In this document: positions 48,346 to 56,704 of the stretch, piece after piece
Position numbering within the stretch: the stretch's first letter is position 1
Layout of the letters: each line of letters starts with the position of its first letter
DNA from: Dolomitihabitans soli
GTDB lineage: Bacteria > Actinomycetota > Actinomycetes > Streptosporangiales > Streptosporangiaceae
Reading direction: 5' to 3'
Assembly: GCF_022213955.1 (NCBI RefSeq)
Contig: NZ_JAKNTW010000001.1
Span: 310,001 to 374,000, forward strand
DNA: 64,000 nucleotides
Made by a program: the position numbers and the translations under genes
Notes under the pieces: generated by a model
Databases searched by the model: none
The model's input: only the letters and a program-made list of their open reading frames with translations
Told to the model about the DNA's origin: nothing

Positions 48346-49349
48346 TGGCCGCGCACACGACCGTCCTGGTGGGCTTCGGCCACGTGGCGCGGAACTCCTA
48401 CCTGCCGGAGCTGGCCGCGAGGGGCGCGCGGGTGCGGGTGGTCGACCCCTCCCCGGCCGCACGGGCGGCGGCCGAGGGGCTCGGACTCGACGCGCTCACC
48501 GAGCTGCCGCCCGCGGAGGCCGGAGACCGGGCCCTGATCCTGACGCCCATTCCGAGCCATGCCGCCATGACCAGGGCGGCCATCGAACGCGGCTACCACG
48601 TGCTGGTGGAGAAGCCCGCCGCGCCGACCACCCGGAGCTGGGCCGACCTGTGCGGCATGGCCCGCCGGTCCGGGCGGGCGCTGGTGGCCGCGCCGTTCAC
48701 CGCCTCCGGCTGGGCCGCCGAGGCGATCCGGGCGCTGGTGACGGCCGGCGGGCTCGGCCGGCTCACCTCGATCACCGTCGACTTCGCCAAGTCCGGGCCC
48801 TTCGACAACGGGGAGGTGGCTCCCGAACGGGCCTGGTTCCTCGGCCCGGAGGCGGGCCCGGCGCGTGACTTCGGTCCTTATCCCCTGACCCTGCTGGTCG
48901 GGCTGTTCGGCCCGCTGGAGCAGGTGCGCTGGACCCGCGAGGAAGGCGCGGACCTGGGCCATGTGCTCCGCGGGCGGTTCGTCGTCGACGGGGTGGCCGT
49001 GCCGCTGCGGGCCTGCTTCCGCTACGCGGACGGCCGCGGCGACCGGCCGGTCGTCATCACCGGCACGCGAGGGGAGCTGGTCGTGGACAGCGAACGGGTC
49101 GACGGGCCGCTGACGGCTCCGGTGCCGCTGCCCGGGCCATCGGCCCGCCGGTCGAAGTACCAGCTCGCGCTGGCACAGTTCGACCTGCTGACCACCGACC
49201 TGCTGACCACCGGCCTGCTGACCACCGGCCTGCCGTCCGTCGCGCCGCCGTCCGCCGGTGACACGGCGCTGGACGCGCACCAGCGGATGGTGGGCGAGGT
49301 GATCGGCGTGCTCGAACGAGTCGACCTGGCGGAGAAGGGTGCCGCATGA
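48345..49349 (+). CDS. Gfo/Idh/MocA family dehydrogenase
   Basis: A 334-residue protein from ATG 48345 overlapping the HAD stop (GTG 48342 also possible). TTVLVGFGHVARNSYLPELA is the nucleotide-binding motif and HVLVEKPAAPTTRSWADLCG the EKP motif. Near the C-terminus a LLTTG-type unit is repeated three times (49185-49229). Adjacent to a DegT aminotransferase, it may oxidise a sugar hydroxyl to the ketone that is then aminated. Confidence 0.87.
   Translation: MAAHTTVLVGFGHVARNSYLPELAARGARVRVVDPSPAARAAAEGLGLDALTELPPAEAGDRALILTPIPSHAAMTRAAIERGYHVLVEKPAAPTTRSWADLCGMARRSGRALVAAPFTASGWAAEAIRALVTAGGLGRLTSITVDFAKSGPFDNGEVAPERAWFLGPEAGPARDFGPYPLTLLVGLFGPLEQVRWTREEGADLGHVLRGRFVVDGVAVPLRACFRYADGRGDRPVVITGTRGELVVDSERVDGPLTAPVPLPGPSARRSKYQLALAQFDLLTTDLLTTGLLTTGLPSVAPPSAGDTALDAHQRMVGEVIGVLERVDLAEKGAA
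49185..49229 (+). repeat. Three 15-bp repeats in a Gfo/Idh gene
   Basis: CTGCTGACCACCGAC and two copies of CTGCTGACCACCGGC in frame, encoding LLTTD-LLTTG-LLTTG. The repeat falls in a surface-like loop before the C-terminal helix. Confidence 0.85.
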
Positions 49350-50527
49350 CCGCCGATTACGCTCAGGCCACCTCCACGGTGCCGTCGCACGAGGTCTGGC
49401 TCGACGACGACGGCGTCGAGGCGGTGCTGGCACGAATCCGGACGTCGCTGGAGTCCGGGGCGCTGACCTCGGGCCCGCTGGTCGCCGAGTTCGAGTCCGC
49501 GCTGCGGCGCCGTACCGGACGGCGTGCCGCGGTCGCGGTGACGAACGGCACCGCGGCGCTGGAGCTGATGCTGCGCGCGCTCGGCGTCGGGCCGGGGCAT
49601 GAGGTCCTGGTCCAGGCGGGCAGCTTCATCGCCAGCGCCGCCGCGGTGCTCGCGGTCGGTGCCGACGTGCGGTTCGTCGACATGGACACCGGCAGCCTGG
49701 GCCCGACCGCCGCCCAGGTGGAACATGCCCTCACACCGGCGACCACCGTCGTCATGGTCACCCACCTGGGCGGGCTGATCAGCGGGCATCTGGACGAGGT
49801 CGCCCGGTTGTGCCGCGACCGGGGGATCCATCTGGTCGAGGACGCCGCGCAGGCGCTGGGCAGTACCCACCGGGGCAGGGCCGCGGGGTCCTGGGGGGTG
49901 GCCGCCACTCTCTCGTTCTACGCGCGCAAGGTGCTGACCACCGGCGAGGGCGGTGCCGTGCTCACCGACAACCGGGAACTGGCGGACCGGGTCCGCCTGC
50001 TCGGCGACCAGGGACGTTCGGCGGACGGCGTGCACCGCCACGCGGGCGGCAACTGCCGGATGACCGAGATGCAGGCCGCGCTCGGACTGGTTCAGCTGGA
50101 CCGGTTCGAGGAGAGCCTGGCTCGGCGCAGAGCGATCGCCGCGCGGTACGACGCGCACTTCGCGGGCTACCGGCGGCCGTTCGGCGCCGAAGTGGTGGTG
50201 AACCACTACAAATACTGGCTGGAGCTGCCGACGAGACAGGCGCGCGACGGCTTCGCCGCGGCGATGGGCGAGCAGGGGATCGAACTGCCGGGGCCCCTCG
50301 CCGGGCATGCCGAGCCCATTCACCGGCAGCCGGCGTTCGCCGGCCTGAGGCGGAGCGGGCCGCTGACGGAGACCGGGATGCCGGAGATGCCGGAGACCGA
50401 GCGGTTCTCCGGCCGCCATGTCTGCCTGCCGGTGTATCCGGGGCTGTCGGACGGCGGGCTGGAGAAGATCATCACGGCCGGCGCGCACGCGCTGCGCCGA
50501 TGCGACCCCTCGACGGAGAGTGTGTGA
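49346..50527 (+). CDS. DegT/DnrJ/EryC1/StrS family sugar aminotransferase
   Basis: PLP enzyme that aminates keto sugars or keto cyclitols. 393 residues from ATG 49346 (overlaps the previous gene). Typical motifs are TSGPLVAEFESALRRRTGRR, VTNGTAALELMLRALGVGPG, HLVEDAAQALGSTHRGRAAG, the PLP-lysine segment SFYARKVLTTGEGGAVLT and GGNCRMTEMQAALGLVQLDR. Substrate probably supplied by the adjacent Gfo/Idh dehydrogenase. Confidence 0.93.
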   Translation: MTADYAQATSTVPSHEVWLDDDGVEAVLARIRTSLESGALTSGPLVAEFESALRRRTGRRAAVAVTNGTAALELMLRALGVGPGHEVLVQAGSFIASAAAVLAVGADVRFVDMDTGSLGPTAAQVEHALTPATTVVMVTHLGGLISGHLDEVARLCRDRGIHLVEDAAQALGSTHRGRAAGSWGVAATLSFYARKVLTTGEGGAVLTDNRELADRVRLLGDQGRSADGVHRHAGGNCRMTEMQAALGLVQLDRFEESLARRRAIAARYDAHFAGYRRPFGAEVVVNHYKYWLELPTRQARDGFAAAMGEQGIELPGPLAGHAEPIHRQPAFAGLRRSGPLTETGMPEMPETERFSGRHVCLPVYPGLSDGGLEKIITAGAHALRRCDPSTESV

Positions 50528-50574
50528 CGCATGAGGTGTCTCGACCGGGCGGGCCTGATGATCGGAGCTGGGTG

Positions 50575-51414
50575 ATGGCGACGGGGAACATCGGCTACCT
50601 CGTGCTGGGCGCTCCCCGGTCGGGTACCAACCTGCTCTGCCACGCGCTGCACGCCACGGGCGAGGCGGGCGAACCCGACGAGTGGTACGGCCTGTCCCGG
50701 CTCCACCGGAGGCTGCTGCGCTGGGGGCTGGCCCACCCGGACTCGCGCCAGGAGGCGCCCCGGGCGACCGACTGGCCGGCCTACCGGCAGCGGCTGGCGG
50801 AGCGGGCCGCCGGCGAGGGGCGGTTCGGCGTGAAGGTGTTCCCCTATCACGTGGACCCGCTGTTCCGGTCCGGGCAACTGTCCTCTCCGGTGGATCTGCT
50901 GCCGACGGGATATCGCGCGGACATCCGGGTGATCGTGGTCAGCCGCCGTGACGTGGTCGCCCAGGCGGTCTCGATGGCGATCGCGTCCCGGACGGGTGTC
51001 TTCGCCGACGTGCCGGGCGACGTGCCGGTCCGGGTGCCCACGAGGGTGGCGTGGTGGCGGGAGGGGCCCCCGCCGGCGCTCGTCCCGGAGGGTCACCGGC
51101 TCACCGCCGACGCGTTCGACCCGGCGGAGATCCACCAGATCGTCGCCGGCGTACGGCGGCAGCACGCGGTCTGGGCGGGCTGGCTCGCCGCCACCAGGTT
51201 CCCGCGGTTGTCCGTGACGTACGAGGATCTGGTGGACCGGCGGGAGCTCGTGCTGCAGTCCGCCTTCGATCTGCTCGGCATGTCCGCCCGTGCCGTCGAC
51301 CACCCCGACTCCGGGCTCCGCCGCCAGGCCACCGCCCTCAACGGGGAGATCGGCGAGGCGTACCGGGAGTGGCTCGGCGCCCGGCCGGCCGGCGTCGAGG
51401 GGGCGGCCCGATGA
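50575..51414 (+). CDS. Stf0-like sulfotransferase
   Basis: A 279-residue protein from ATG 50575 with GGAG 7 nt upstream. GYLVLGAPRSGTNLLCHAL is the 5'-phosphosulfate (PAPS) binding loop; AGEPDEWYG follows as in Stf0 trehalose sulfotransferase (TGxAGxPxEYF pattern). IRVIVVSRRDVVAQAVSMAI is the 3'-phosphate motif and LSVTYEDLVDRRE the C-terminal family motif. It likely transfers sulfate from PAPS to a sugar of the product. Confidence 0.88.
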   Translation: MATGNIGYLVLGAPRSGTNLLCHALHATGEAGEPDEWYGLSRLHRRLLRWGLAHPDSRQEAPRATDWPAYRQRLAERAAGEGRFGVKVFPYHVDPLFRSGQLSSPVDLLPTGYRADIRVIVVSRRDVVAQAVSMAIASRTGVFADVPGDVPVRVPTRVAWWREGPPPALVPEGHRLTADAFDPAEIHQIVAGVRRQHAVWAGWLAATRFPRLSVTYEDLVDRRELVLQSAFDLLGMSARAVDHPDSGLRRQATALNGEIGEAYREWLGARPAGVEGAAR

Positions 51415-52571
51415 GCGGCCGTTCCGGCGGGACGGCCGGCCCCGAGCGCGTGCTGCTGGCGGCCCCCGGCGAGCTGTCCGACTCCCGCGGGGGCGCCCCC
51501 ATGCGGTGGCGTGCGCTCCACGCCGCGCTGTCCGCCCATGCCACCATCGACTACCTTCCGGTGACCTGTGCCGCTCCGGGACGGACCTGCCCGCATCGCG
51601 CCGGGTCCACGCGGCAGGCGCGCGACGACCCTTTCGCGAAGTCCTACTGCCCGGTCCAGAGCGACGACCTGCTGGCCAGGGTGACGGCCGGCAAGCCCGA
51701 CCTGGTGATCTCCAGTGAGCTTCGGCTGCATCGCTACGCGGAGCGGATCCGGCGGCTCACCGGAGTGCCCGTGGTGGACGACATGCACAACGTGGAGTTC
51801 GCGCTGCGCCGCGAACTGGAGAGCGAGCGGCTGTCGGAGCGGTACACCCCCGAGCACGCCCAGCAGGTGTTCGACGTCGAGGAGAAGGTGCTCGCCGAGG
51901 CCGCCGGAGTCTGGGTGTGCAGCGAACGCGACCGCGAGCTGCTGCTGTCGCTGCACGGTTCCCGGCACGCGGACCTGGTGCGGGTGGCGAGCAACGCGAT
52001 CCCGGCGCCGGCGGTCCTCGCCGCGGCCGGCGGGATCGAATCGGTCGTTTTCACCGGGCGGCTGGGCTACGAGCCCAACAGCCAGGCCGTGCGCCTGCTG
52101 ATCGAGGAGATCGTGCCGCGGCTGCGCCGTGCGCACCCCGGTCTCCCGGTCGTCATCGCCGGTGCGCGCTGCCCGGAATGGGTGCTCCGGGCGGCGGGCA
52201 CGACACCGGGCCTGCGGGTGATCGCCGATCCACCCGACCTGTCCGAGGTGATCCGGCGTGGCGTGATGGTGGTGCCGCTGCGGGTGGGCGGCGGGACCAG
52301 GTTCAAGGTGCTCGAAGCGTTCGCGCTCGGCGCCCCGGTGGTGTCGACCGCCAAGGGCGTGGAGGGGCTGGACCTGGCCGACGGATGCCACTATCTGCGG
52401 GCCGAGCGGCCGGAGGAGTTCGTCGAGGCGATCGGGCGGATCCTGGCCGACGGAGGGCTGGCGGCGCGGCTGCGGGCCGGCGGCCACGAGCACCTGCGGC
52501 GGCGGTTCTCCTACGAGGCTCTGACCGGCCAGGTCGGGGCCGCCCTCGCGGCGTTGCGGGGAGCGTCGTGA
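51411..52571 (+). CDS. Glycosyltransferase, GT4-like
   Basis: A 386-residue GT-B protein from ATG 51411 overlapping the sulfotransferase stop. N-terminal LLAAPGELSDSRGGAPMRWR; VPVVDDMHNVEFALRRELES in the acceptor half; donor half with VVFTGRLGYEPNSQAVRLLI, VMVVPLRVGGGTRFKVLEAF and APVVSTAKGVEGLDL. Pattern is that of capsule/antibiotic GT4 enzymes. Donor and acceptor unknown. Confidence 0.9.
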   Translation: MSGRSGGTAGPERVLLAAPGELSDSRGGAPMRWRALHAALSAHATIDYLPVTCAAPGRTCPHRAGSTRQARDDPFAKSYCPVQSDDLLARVTAGKPDLVISSELRLHRYAERIRRLTGVPVVDDMHNVEFALRRELESERLSERYTPEHAQQVFDVEEKVLAEAAGVWVCSERDRELLLSLHGSRHADLVRVASNAIPAPAVLAAAGGIESVVFTGRLGYEPNSQAVRLLIEEIVPRLRRAHPGLPVVIAGARCPEWVLRAAGTTPGLRVIADPPDLSEVIRRGVMVVPLRVGGGTRFKVLEAFALGAPVVSTAKGVEGLDLADGCHYLRAERPEEFVEAIGRILADGGLAARLRAGGHEHLRRRFSYEALTGQVGAALAALRGAS

Positions 52572-53695
52572 GCGCCTCCCGGGCCGGCATCGCGGTCGTC
52601 GGCTGCGGCTATGTGGCGGACTTCTATCTGAACACCCTGGAGGATCATCCGGGGCTCACCCTGGTCGGCGTGCACGACCGGATCGCCGAGCGGGCGGTCC
52701 TGGCGGCCGGGAGACACGGGGTGAGGGCGTACGAGGACCTGCCGCGGCTGCTCGCCGACGACCGGGTGTCGATCGTCGTCAACCTGACGAACCCGGCGAG
52801 CCACGCCGAGGTCACGCTCGCCGCGCTGGCCGCCGGGAAGCACGTCTACTCGGAGAAGCCGCTGGCCACCCACGTCGCCGACGGGCGGCGCATCGTGGCG
52901 GAGGCCGAGCGGCGCGGGCTGCTCGTCTCGTGCGCTCCGGCGAACGTCCTCGGGGAGGCGTTCCAGACGTTGTGGCGGGAGATCCGGTCCGGGGCGGTGG
53001 GGGAGCCGCGCCTGGTCTACGCCGAACTCGACGACGGTGCCGTCCACCTCATGGACTACCAGACCTGGAAGAACAGCATGGGCAGCCCGTGGCCGTACCG
53101 CGACGAGTTCGCGGTGGGGTGCAACGCCGAGCACTCGGCGTACCATCTGGCGGCCCTCACCACCATGTTCGGGCCGGTGCGCCGGGTGGTGGCCGACCAC
53201 GGCACGCTGATGCCGGACAAGCTGCCCCCCGGCGAGGACGGGCCGGTCGGTCCGGACTACGTGACCGCCTCGCTGACCTTCGGCTCCGGTGTGATGGCCA
53301 GGTTGACGTGCAGCATCGTCGCCCCGGCGGACCGTTCCCTGACGGTGGTCGGAGACGGTGGCGTGCTGCGGCTGGACAACTGCTGGGACTTCGGCTCGGG
53401 CCTCACCCTCCGGGCGCCGGCCGGGCGCGGGCACGACTACCTGCTCGGCGCGCGGCCGGTGGATCCCGTCCGGCCGTACGCCTATCGGAAGCGCTACGCG
53501 GCCGACCACCGGATGGACTTCCCCCGGGGCGTCGCCGAACTCGCCGCCGCGGCCGGGGAACGGCGGCAGCCGCGGCTGTCCGCCCGGCACGCGCTGCACG
53601 TCCTGGAGGTCACGGACGCGATGACCGCGCGCCACGGCAGCACGGAGATCACGTCGGAGTTCGCCGCCCCGGAGCCGATGACGTGGGCGCGATGA
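52568..53695 (+). CDS. Second cluster Gfo/Idh/MocA dehydrogenase
   Basis: A 375-residue protein from GTG 52568 (overlap GTGA). GIAVVGCGYVADFYLNTLED and HVYSEKPLATHVADGRRIVA are the nucleotide and EKP motifs; the C-terminal domain is full length, including CNAEHSAYHLAALTTMFGPV in which the His could act in catalysis. It is clearly different from the dehydrogenase at 48345, so two oxidations or an oxidation/reduction pair are possible. Confidence 0.88.
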   Translation: MSASRAGIAVVGCGYVADFYLNTLEDHPGLTLVGVHDRIAERAVLAAGRHGVRAYEDLPRLLADDRVSIVVNLTNPASHAEVTLAALAAGKHVYSEKPLATHVADGRRIVAEAERRGLLVSCAPANVLGEAFQTLWREIRSGAVGEPRLVYAELDDGAVHLMDYQTWKNSMGSPWPYRDEFAVGCNAEHSAYHLAALTTMFGPVRRVVADHGTLMPDKLPPGEDGPVGPDYVTASLTFGSGVMARLTCSIVAPADRSLTVVGDGGVLRLDNCWDFGSGLTLRAPAGRGHDYLLGARPVDPVRPYAYRKRYAADHRMDFPRGVAELAAAAGERRQPRLSARHALHVLEVTDAMTARHGSTEITSEFAAPEPMTWAR

Positions 53696-54804
53696 CCGGC
53701 GTGACGACCGGCGCGGCGCCGGGAGCCGGGCGGCGGCCCGCGCTCTCCTGCGCGATCATGGCTCATCCGGCGAGGCGCCGCTCCGCCGAGCGGATCGCGG
53801 TACGGCTGGCCGCGCTGTCGCCGACGATCGTGTACGACCCCGATCCCGGCGGGCCCAGGTCGACGCTGCGCACGGCCGTCGCCGCGTGGTCGGCCGTCAC
53901 GGACGGGGCCACCCACCATCTCGTCGTGCAGGATGACGTCGAGCCGGTGGACGACTTCGTCCCGCGCCTGCGCCACGCGGTGGCCGGCCATCCGGACAAG
54001 GTGCTCTGCGCGTTCACCGAGTGGGGCTGCCAGACGGCGACCATGGTCCGCTGGGGGGCCATGCACGGCATCGGCCTGGTGGAGTGCGTCGACAACTACG
54101 TGCCCACCCAGGCGACGGTGCTGCCCGCCGCCGACGCGACGGCGTTCGCCGCCTACGCGGCGGAACATCTCTCCTGGGACACGCCCGACGACATCGGCCT
54201 GCGCCGGTACCTGGCGGCGGGGGGCCGGTCGGCGTACGCGCTGGCGCCCAACCTGGTGGACCACGACGCGATGGCGAGCCTGGTGGGCAACGAGTCGGAC
54301 GGCCTGCGTCCGGCCGCCTGGCTGCCCGCCCGCGGCGAGGCTCCGGGTGGGCCGGGCGTGCTGCTCGCGCCGCCCCGCATACCGACGCAGACCTGGAGCA
54401 AGGGCCGGGCCCTGTGCTTCAGGTACGCCCCCGAGTCGCTGCGCATGGAGGACTCGGAACCCACCCGCCGGGTGCTGGCCCGGCGGGGCACGGCTCCCCG
54501 CCCGATCACCGACCGGCTGGACGCGGCGTTGGACGCGGCGGGCCGGGCCGTGGACCTGGAGCTGCACATCGGCTACGCCCTGCTGCACGAGCTGTGGGTG
54601 ACCGCGGTCGCCCTCGGTGCGCTGCTGCCCGCCGTGCCGGGGGAGAAGGAGCCGTCTCCGGACCGCGCCGCGCGCCGGGCGCTGAGCACGATGGGGCCGG
54701 GGGCGCTGCGGTGCTTCGCCGGCGCCGCGGTGCTCCGGGAGTGCGGACCGGTTCTGACCGATCTGGTCGTCGAGGGGGTGTCCTGCGGACTTGAGACCCG
54801 ATGA
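53692..54804 (+). CDS. Putative glycosyltransferase-like protein
   Basis: A 370-residue protein from ATG 53692 (overlap ATGA). The N-terminal half, ALSCAIMAHPARRRSAERIA, and HHLVVQDDVEPVDDFVPRLR recall a GT-A nucleotide-sugar fold in which DDV would be the metal-binding DxD-like site. YVPTQATVLPAADATAF and LVDHDAMASLVGNESDG resemble the acceptor side. The C-terminal 100 residues are helical and unassigned. Glycosyl transfer is an inference from weak motifs and context. Confidence 0.65.
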   Translation: MTGVTTGAAPGAGRRPALSCAIMAHPARRRSAERIAVRLAALSPTIVYDPDPGGPRSTLRTAVAAWSAVTDGATHHLVVQDDVEPVDDFVPRLRHAVAGHPDKVLCAFTEWGCQTATMVRWGAMHGIGLVECVDNYVPTQATVLPAADATAFAAYAAEHLSWDTPDDIGLRRYLAAGGRSAYALAPNLVDHDAMASLVGNESDGLRPAAWLPARGEAPGGPGVLLAPPRIPTQTWSKGRALCFRYAPESLRMEDSEPTRRVLARRGTAPRPITDRLDAALDAAGRAVDLELHIGYALLHELWVTAVALGALLPAVPGEKEPSPDRAARRALSTMGPGALRCFAGAAVLRECGPVLTDLVVEGVSCGLETR

Positions 54805-56704
54805 GCGTGGACGATGGAAGGACTCGGTCGCCGTAACGCGGGAGATCGCACGGCTGCTGCCGCAGGCCGGGTGGGCCCCGGTGCTGGCGATGATCGTGAC
54901 CAACGTGCTGCTCGGCGTGCTGCCGGTGGTGTTCGTGGTCGGCACGAGCGTGCTGCTGGGCCGGGTGTCGGCGGCCGTGGCCGCAGGGACCGCCTCGGCG
55001 GAGTGGTCGGCGATGGCGACCGCCTTCCTGGCGGCCTCCGCGGCGTTCAGCGTGCAACAGGCGCTGGCGCCGGTGCAGAACGCGCTGGGCGAACTGGTCG
55101 CGCGCCGGATCGACGGGCGGATCTTCGACCGGCTGATCGCCGCCGCGCTGCGCGGTCCGGGCATCGGCCCGCTGGAGGATCAGCGGCTGCTGAGCCACCT
55201 GAGCGAGGCCGGCAGCGAGCTGGAACAGGGCGTGCACAGCCCCGGCAGGGCCTGCGCCGGCCTGCTGCACCTGATCACCCGCTCGGTGCAGCTCGCCGGA
55301 TACGTGGCGGTCATCGGGCTGGCCTTCTCCTGGTGGGCGGGGCTCGGGCTGCTGGTCGCGGTCATGGCCTTCCGGTACGGCCTGCGCAGAGGGCTGCGGG
55401 CGTACGCGGAGGTGTTCCCCCGGCTGGCGGCGGAGCGGCGCGAGAGCCGTTATCTGCGGGGCCTGGCCATGGACGCCACGGCGGCCAAGGAGATCCGGGT
55501 GTTCGGCCTGATGAAGTGGCTGCTCGCGCGTTATCGCAAGGTCTACCTGGGCTGGATCATGCCGGTATGGCGGGAGCGGCGTCGGCTGCTGCTGTGGCCC
55601 TACCTCCGGTACACGGTCTTCGGGCTGCTGGTCACCATGGCGGTGCTGGCGTCGGTGGCTGCGGCCGGAGCCCGGGGGGCGACGCTGACCAGCCTGGCGC
55701 TGGTCTGCCAGGCCGTGCTGAACGGCCTGCGCCTGGGCGAGTTCTATCCGGAGGCCGACATGCAGACGCTGCTGGGCATGAACGCCTTCCGGGCGGCGCG
55801 GGACTTCGAACAGGGGGTGGCGGAGCACCTGGCGGCCGAGCCGGCGGCCCCGCGAGGGCAGCTCGCCGAGGCCCCCGTCCCGCGCGGGGAGATCCGGTTC
55901 GACGGGGTGTCCTTCCGGTACCCGGGCCGGGAGCGGCCGGTGTTCGACGACCTCCGGTTGCGCCTTCCCGCGGGGAAGTGCACGGCGATCGTGGGCCTCA
56001 ACGGCGCGGGTAAGACCACGCTGGTCAAGCTGCTCACCCGCCTGTACGAGCCGGACACGGGGATGATCACGGTCGACGGCGCCGACGTCCGGTCGTTCGC
56101 GGTGGACGCCTGGCGGGCCCGCGTCGCGGTCGTCTTCCAGGACTTCAACCGGTACGAGGTGAGCGCGGCGGACAACATCGGGTTCGGCGCCGCGCCGCAC
56201 GCCGGCGATCGGGAGGAGATCCGGGTGGCGGCCAAGGACGCGGGCGTCCTCGACGTGCTCGAAGCCCTGCCGCAAGGGCTCGACACGCCCCTGGTACGGC
56301 ACGTCACCGGCGGGACCGACCTGTCCGGCGGGCAGTGGCAGCGCGTGGCACTCGCCCGTGCGCTGTTCCGGCTGCGGCACGGCGGCGGAATCCTGGTGCT
56401 GGACGAGCCGACGGCCAGTCTCGACGTGCGGGCCGAGGCCAGGTTCTTCGACGAGTTCATCCGGCTCACCAGCGGCGCGACCACCATCCTGATCTCACAC
56501 CGGTTCTCCACCGTGCGGCACGCCGACCACATCGTGGTGCTGGCGGACGGCCGAGTCGGCGAGGCGGGCTCGCATGAGGAGTTGCTCCGCGACGGCGGCC
56601 GGTACGCGGACCTGTTCCGGTTGCAGGCCGCCCGGTTCACCGAGCATCGGGCATCCGAGGCGCCGGCCGGTGCCCGAAGCGGCGGCGGCCAGGTGATTCC
56701 ATGA
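54791..56704 (+). CDS. ABC transporter, fused permease-ATPase (exporter half 1)
   Basis: A 637-residue half-transporter. TTG 54791 overlaps the previous gene and no in-frame ATG lies nearby. Six-helix membrane domain at about 20-310, then an ATPase with GLNGAGKTTLVKLLTRLYEP, signature LSGGQWQRVALARALF, LVLDEPTASLDVRAEARF and the switch His in ILISHRFSTVRHADHI. It overlaps a sister gene with the same architecture, so the two probably form a heterodimeric exporter for the cluster product. Confidence 0.92.
   Translation: MRPDERGRWKDSVAVTREIARLLPQAGWAPVLAMIVTNVLLGVLPVVFVVGTSVLLGRVSAAVAAGTASAEWSAMATAFLAASAAFSVQQALAPVQNALGELVARRIDGRIFDRLIAAALRGPGIGPLEDQRLLSHLSEAGSELEQGVHSPGRACAGLLHLITRSVQLAGYVAVIGLAFSWWAGLGLLVAVMAFRYGLRRGLRAYAEVFPRLAAERRESRYLRGLAMDATAAKEIRVFGLMKWLLARYRKVYLGWIMPVWRERRRLLLWPYLRYTVFGLLVTMAVLASVAAAGARGATLTSLALVCQAVLNGLRLGEFYPEADMQTLLGMNAFRAARDFEQGVAEHLAAEPAAPRGQLAEAPVPRGEIRFDGVSFRYPGRERPVFDDLRLRLPAGKCTAIVGLNGAGKTTLVKLLTRLYEPDTGMITVDGADVRSFAVDAWRARVAVVFQDFNRYEVSAADNIGFGAAPHAGDREEIRVAAKDAGVLDVLEALPQGLDTPLVRHVTGGTDLSGGQWQRVALARALFRLRHGGGILVLDEPTASLDVRAEARFFDEFIRLTSGATTILISHRFSTVRHADHIVVLADGRVGEAGSHEELLRDGGRYADLFRLQAARFTEHRASEAPAGARSGGGQVIP

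Noticed and set aside
49185-49229. 15-bp repeats considered as a CRISPR-like or minisatellite element
   Set aside because: Only three in-frame units without spacers inside a coding gene; no CRISPR array was seen anywhere in the window.
51093-56380. Long leftward frames opposite the rightward sugar operon (up to 624 codons)
   Set aside because: All are His/Arg/Pro/Gln-rich mirror frames of recognised enzymes and transporters, with no domains or start signals.
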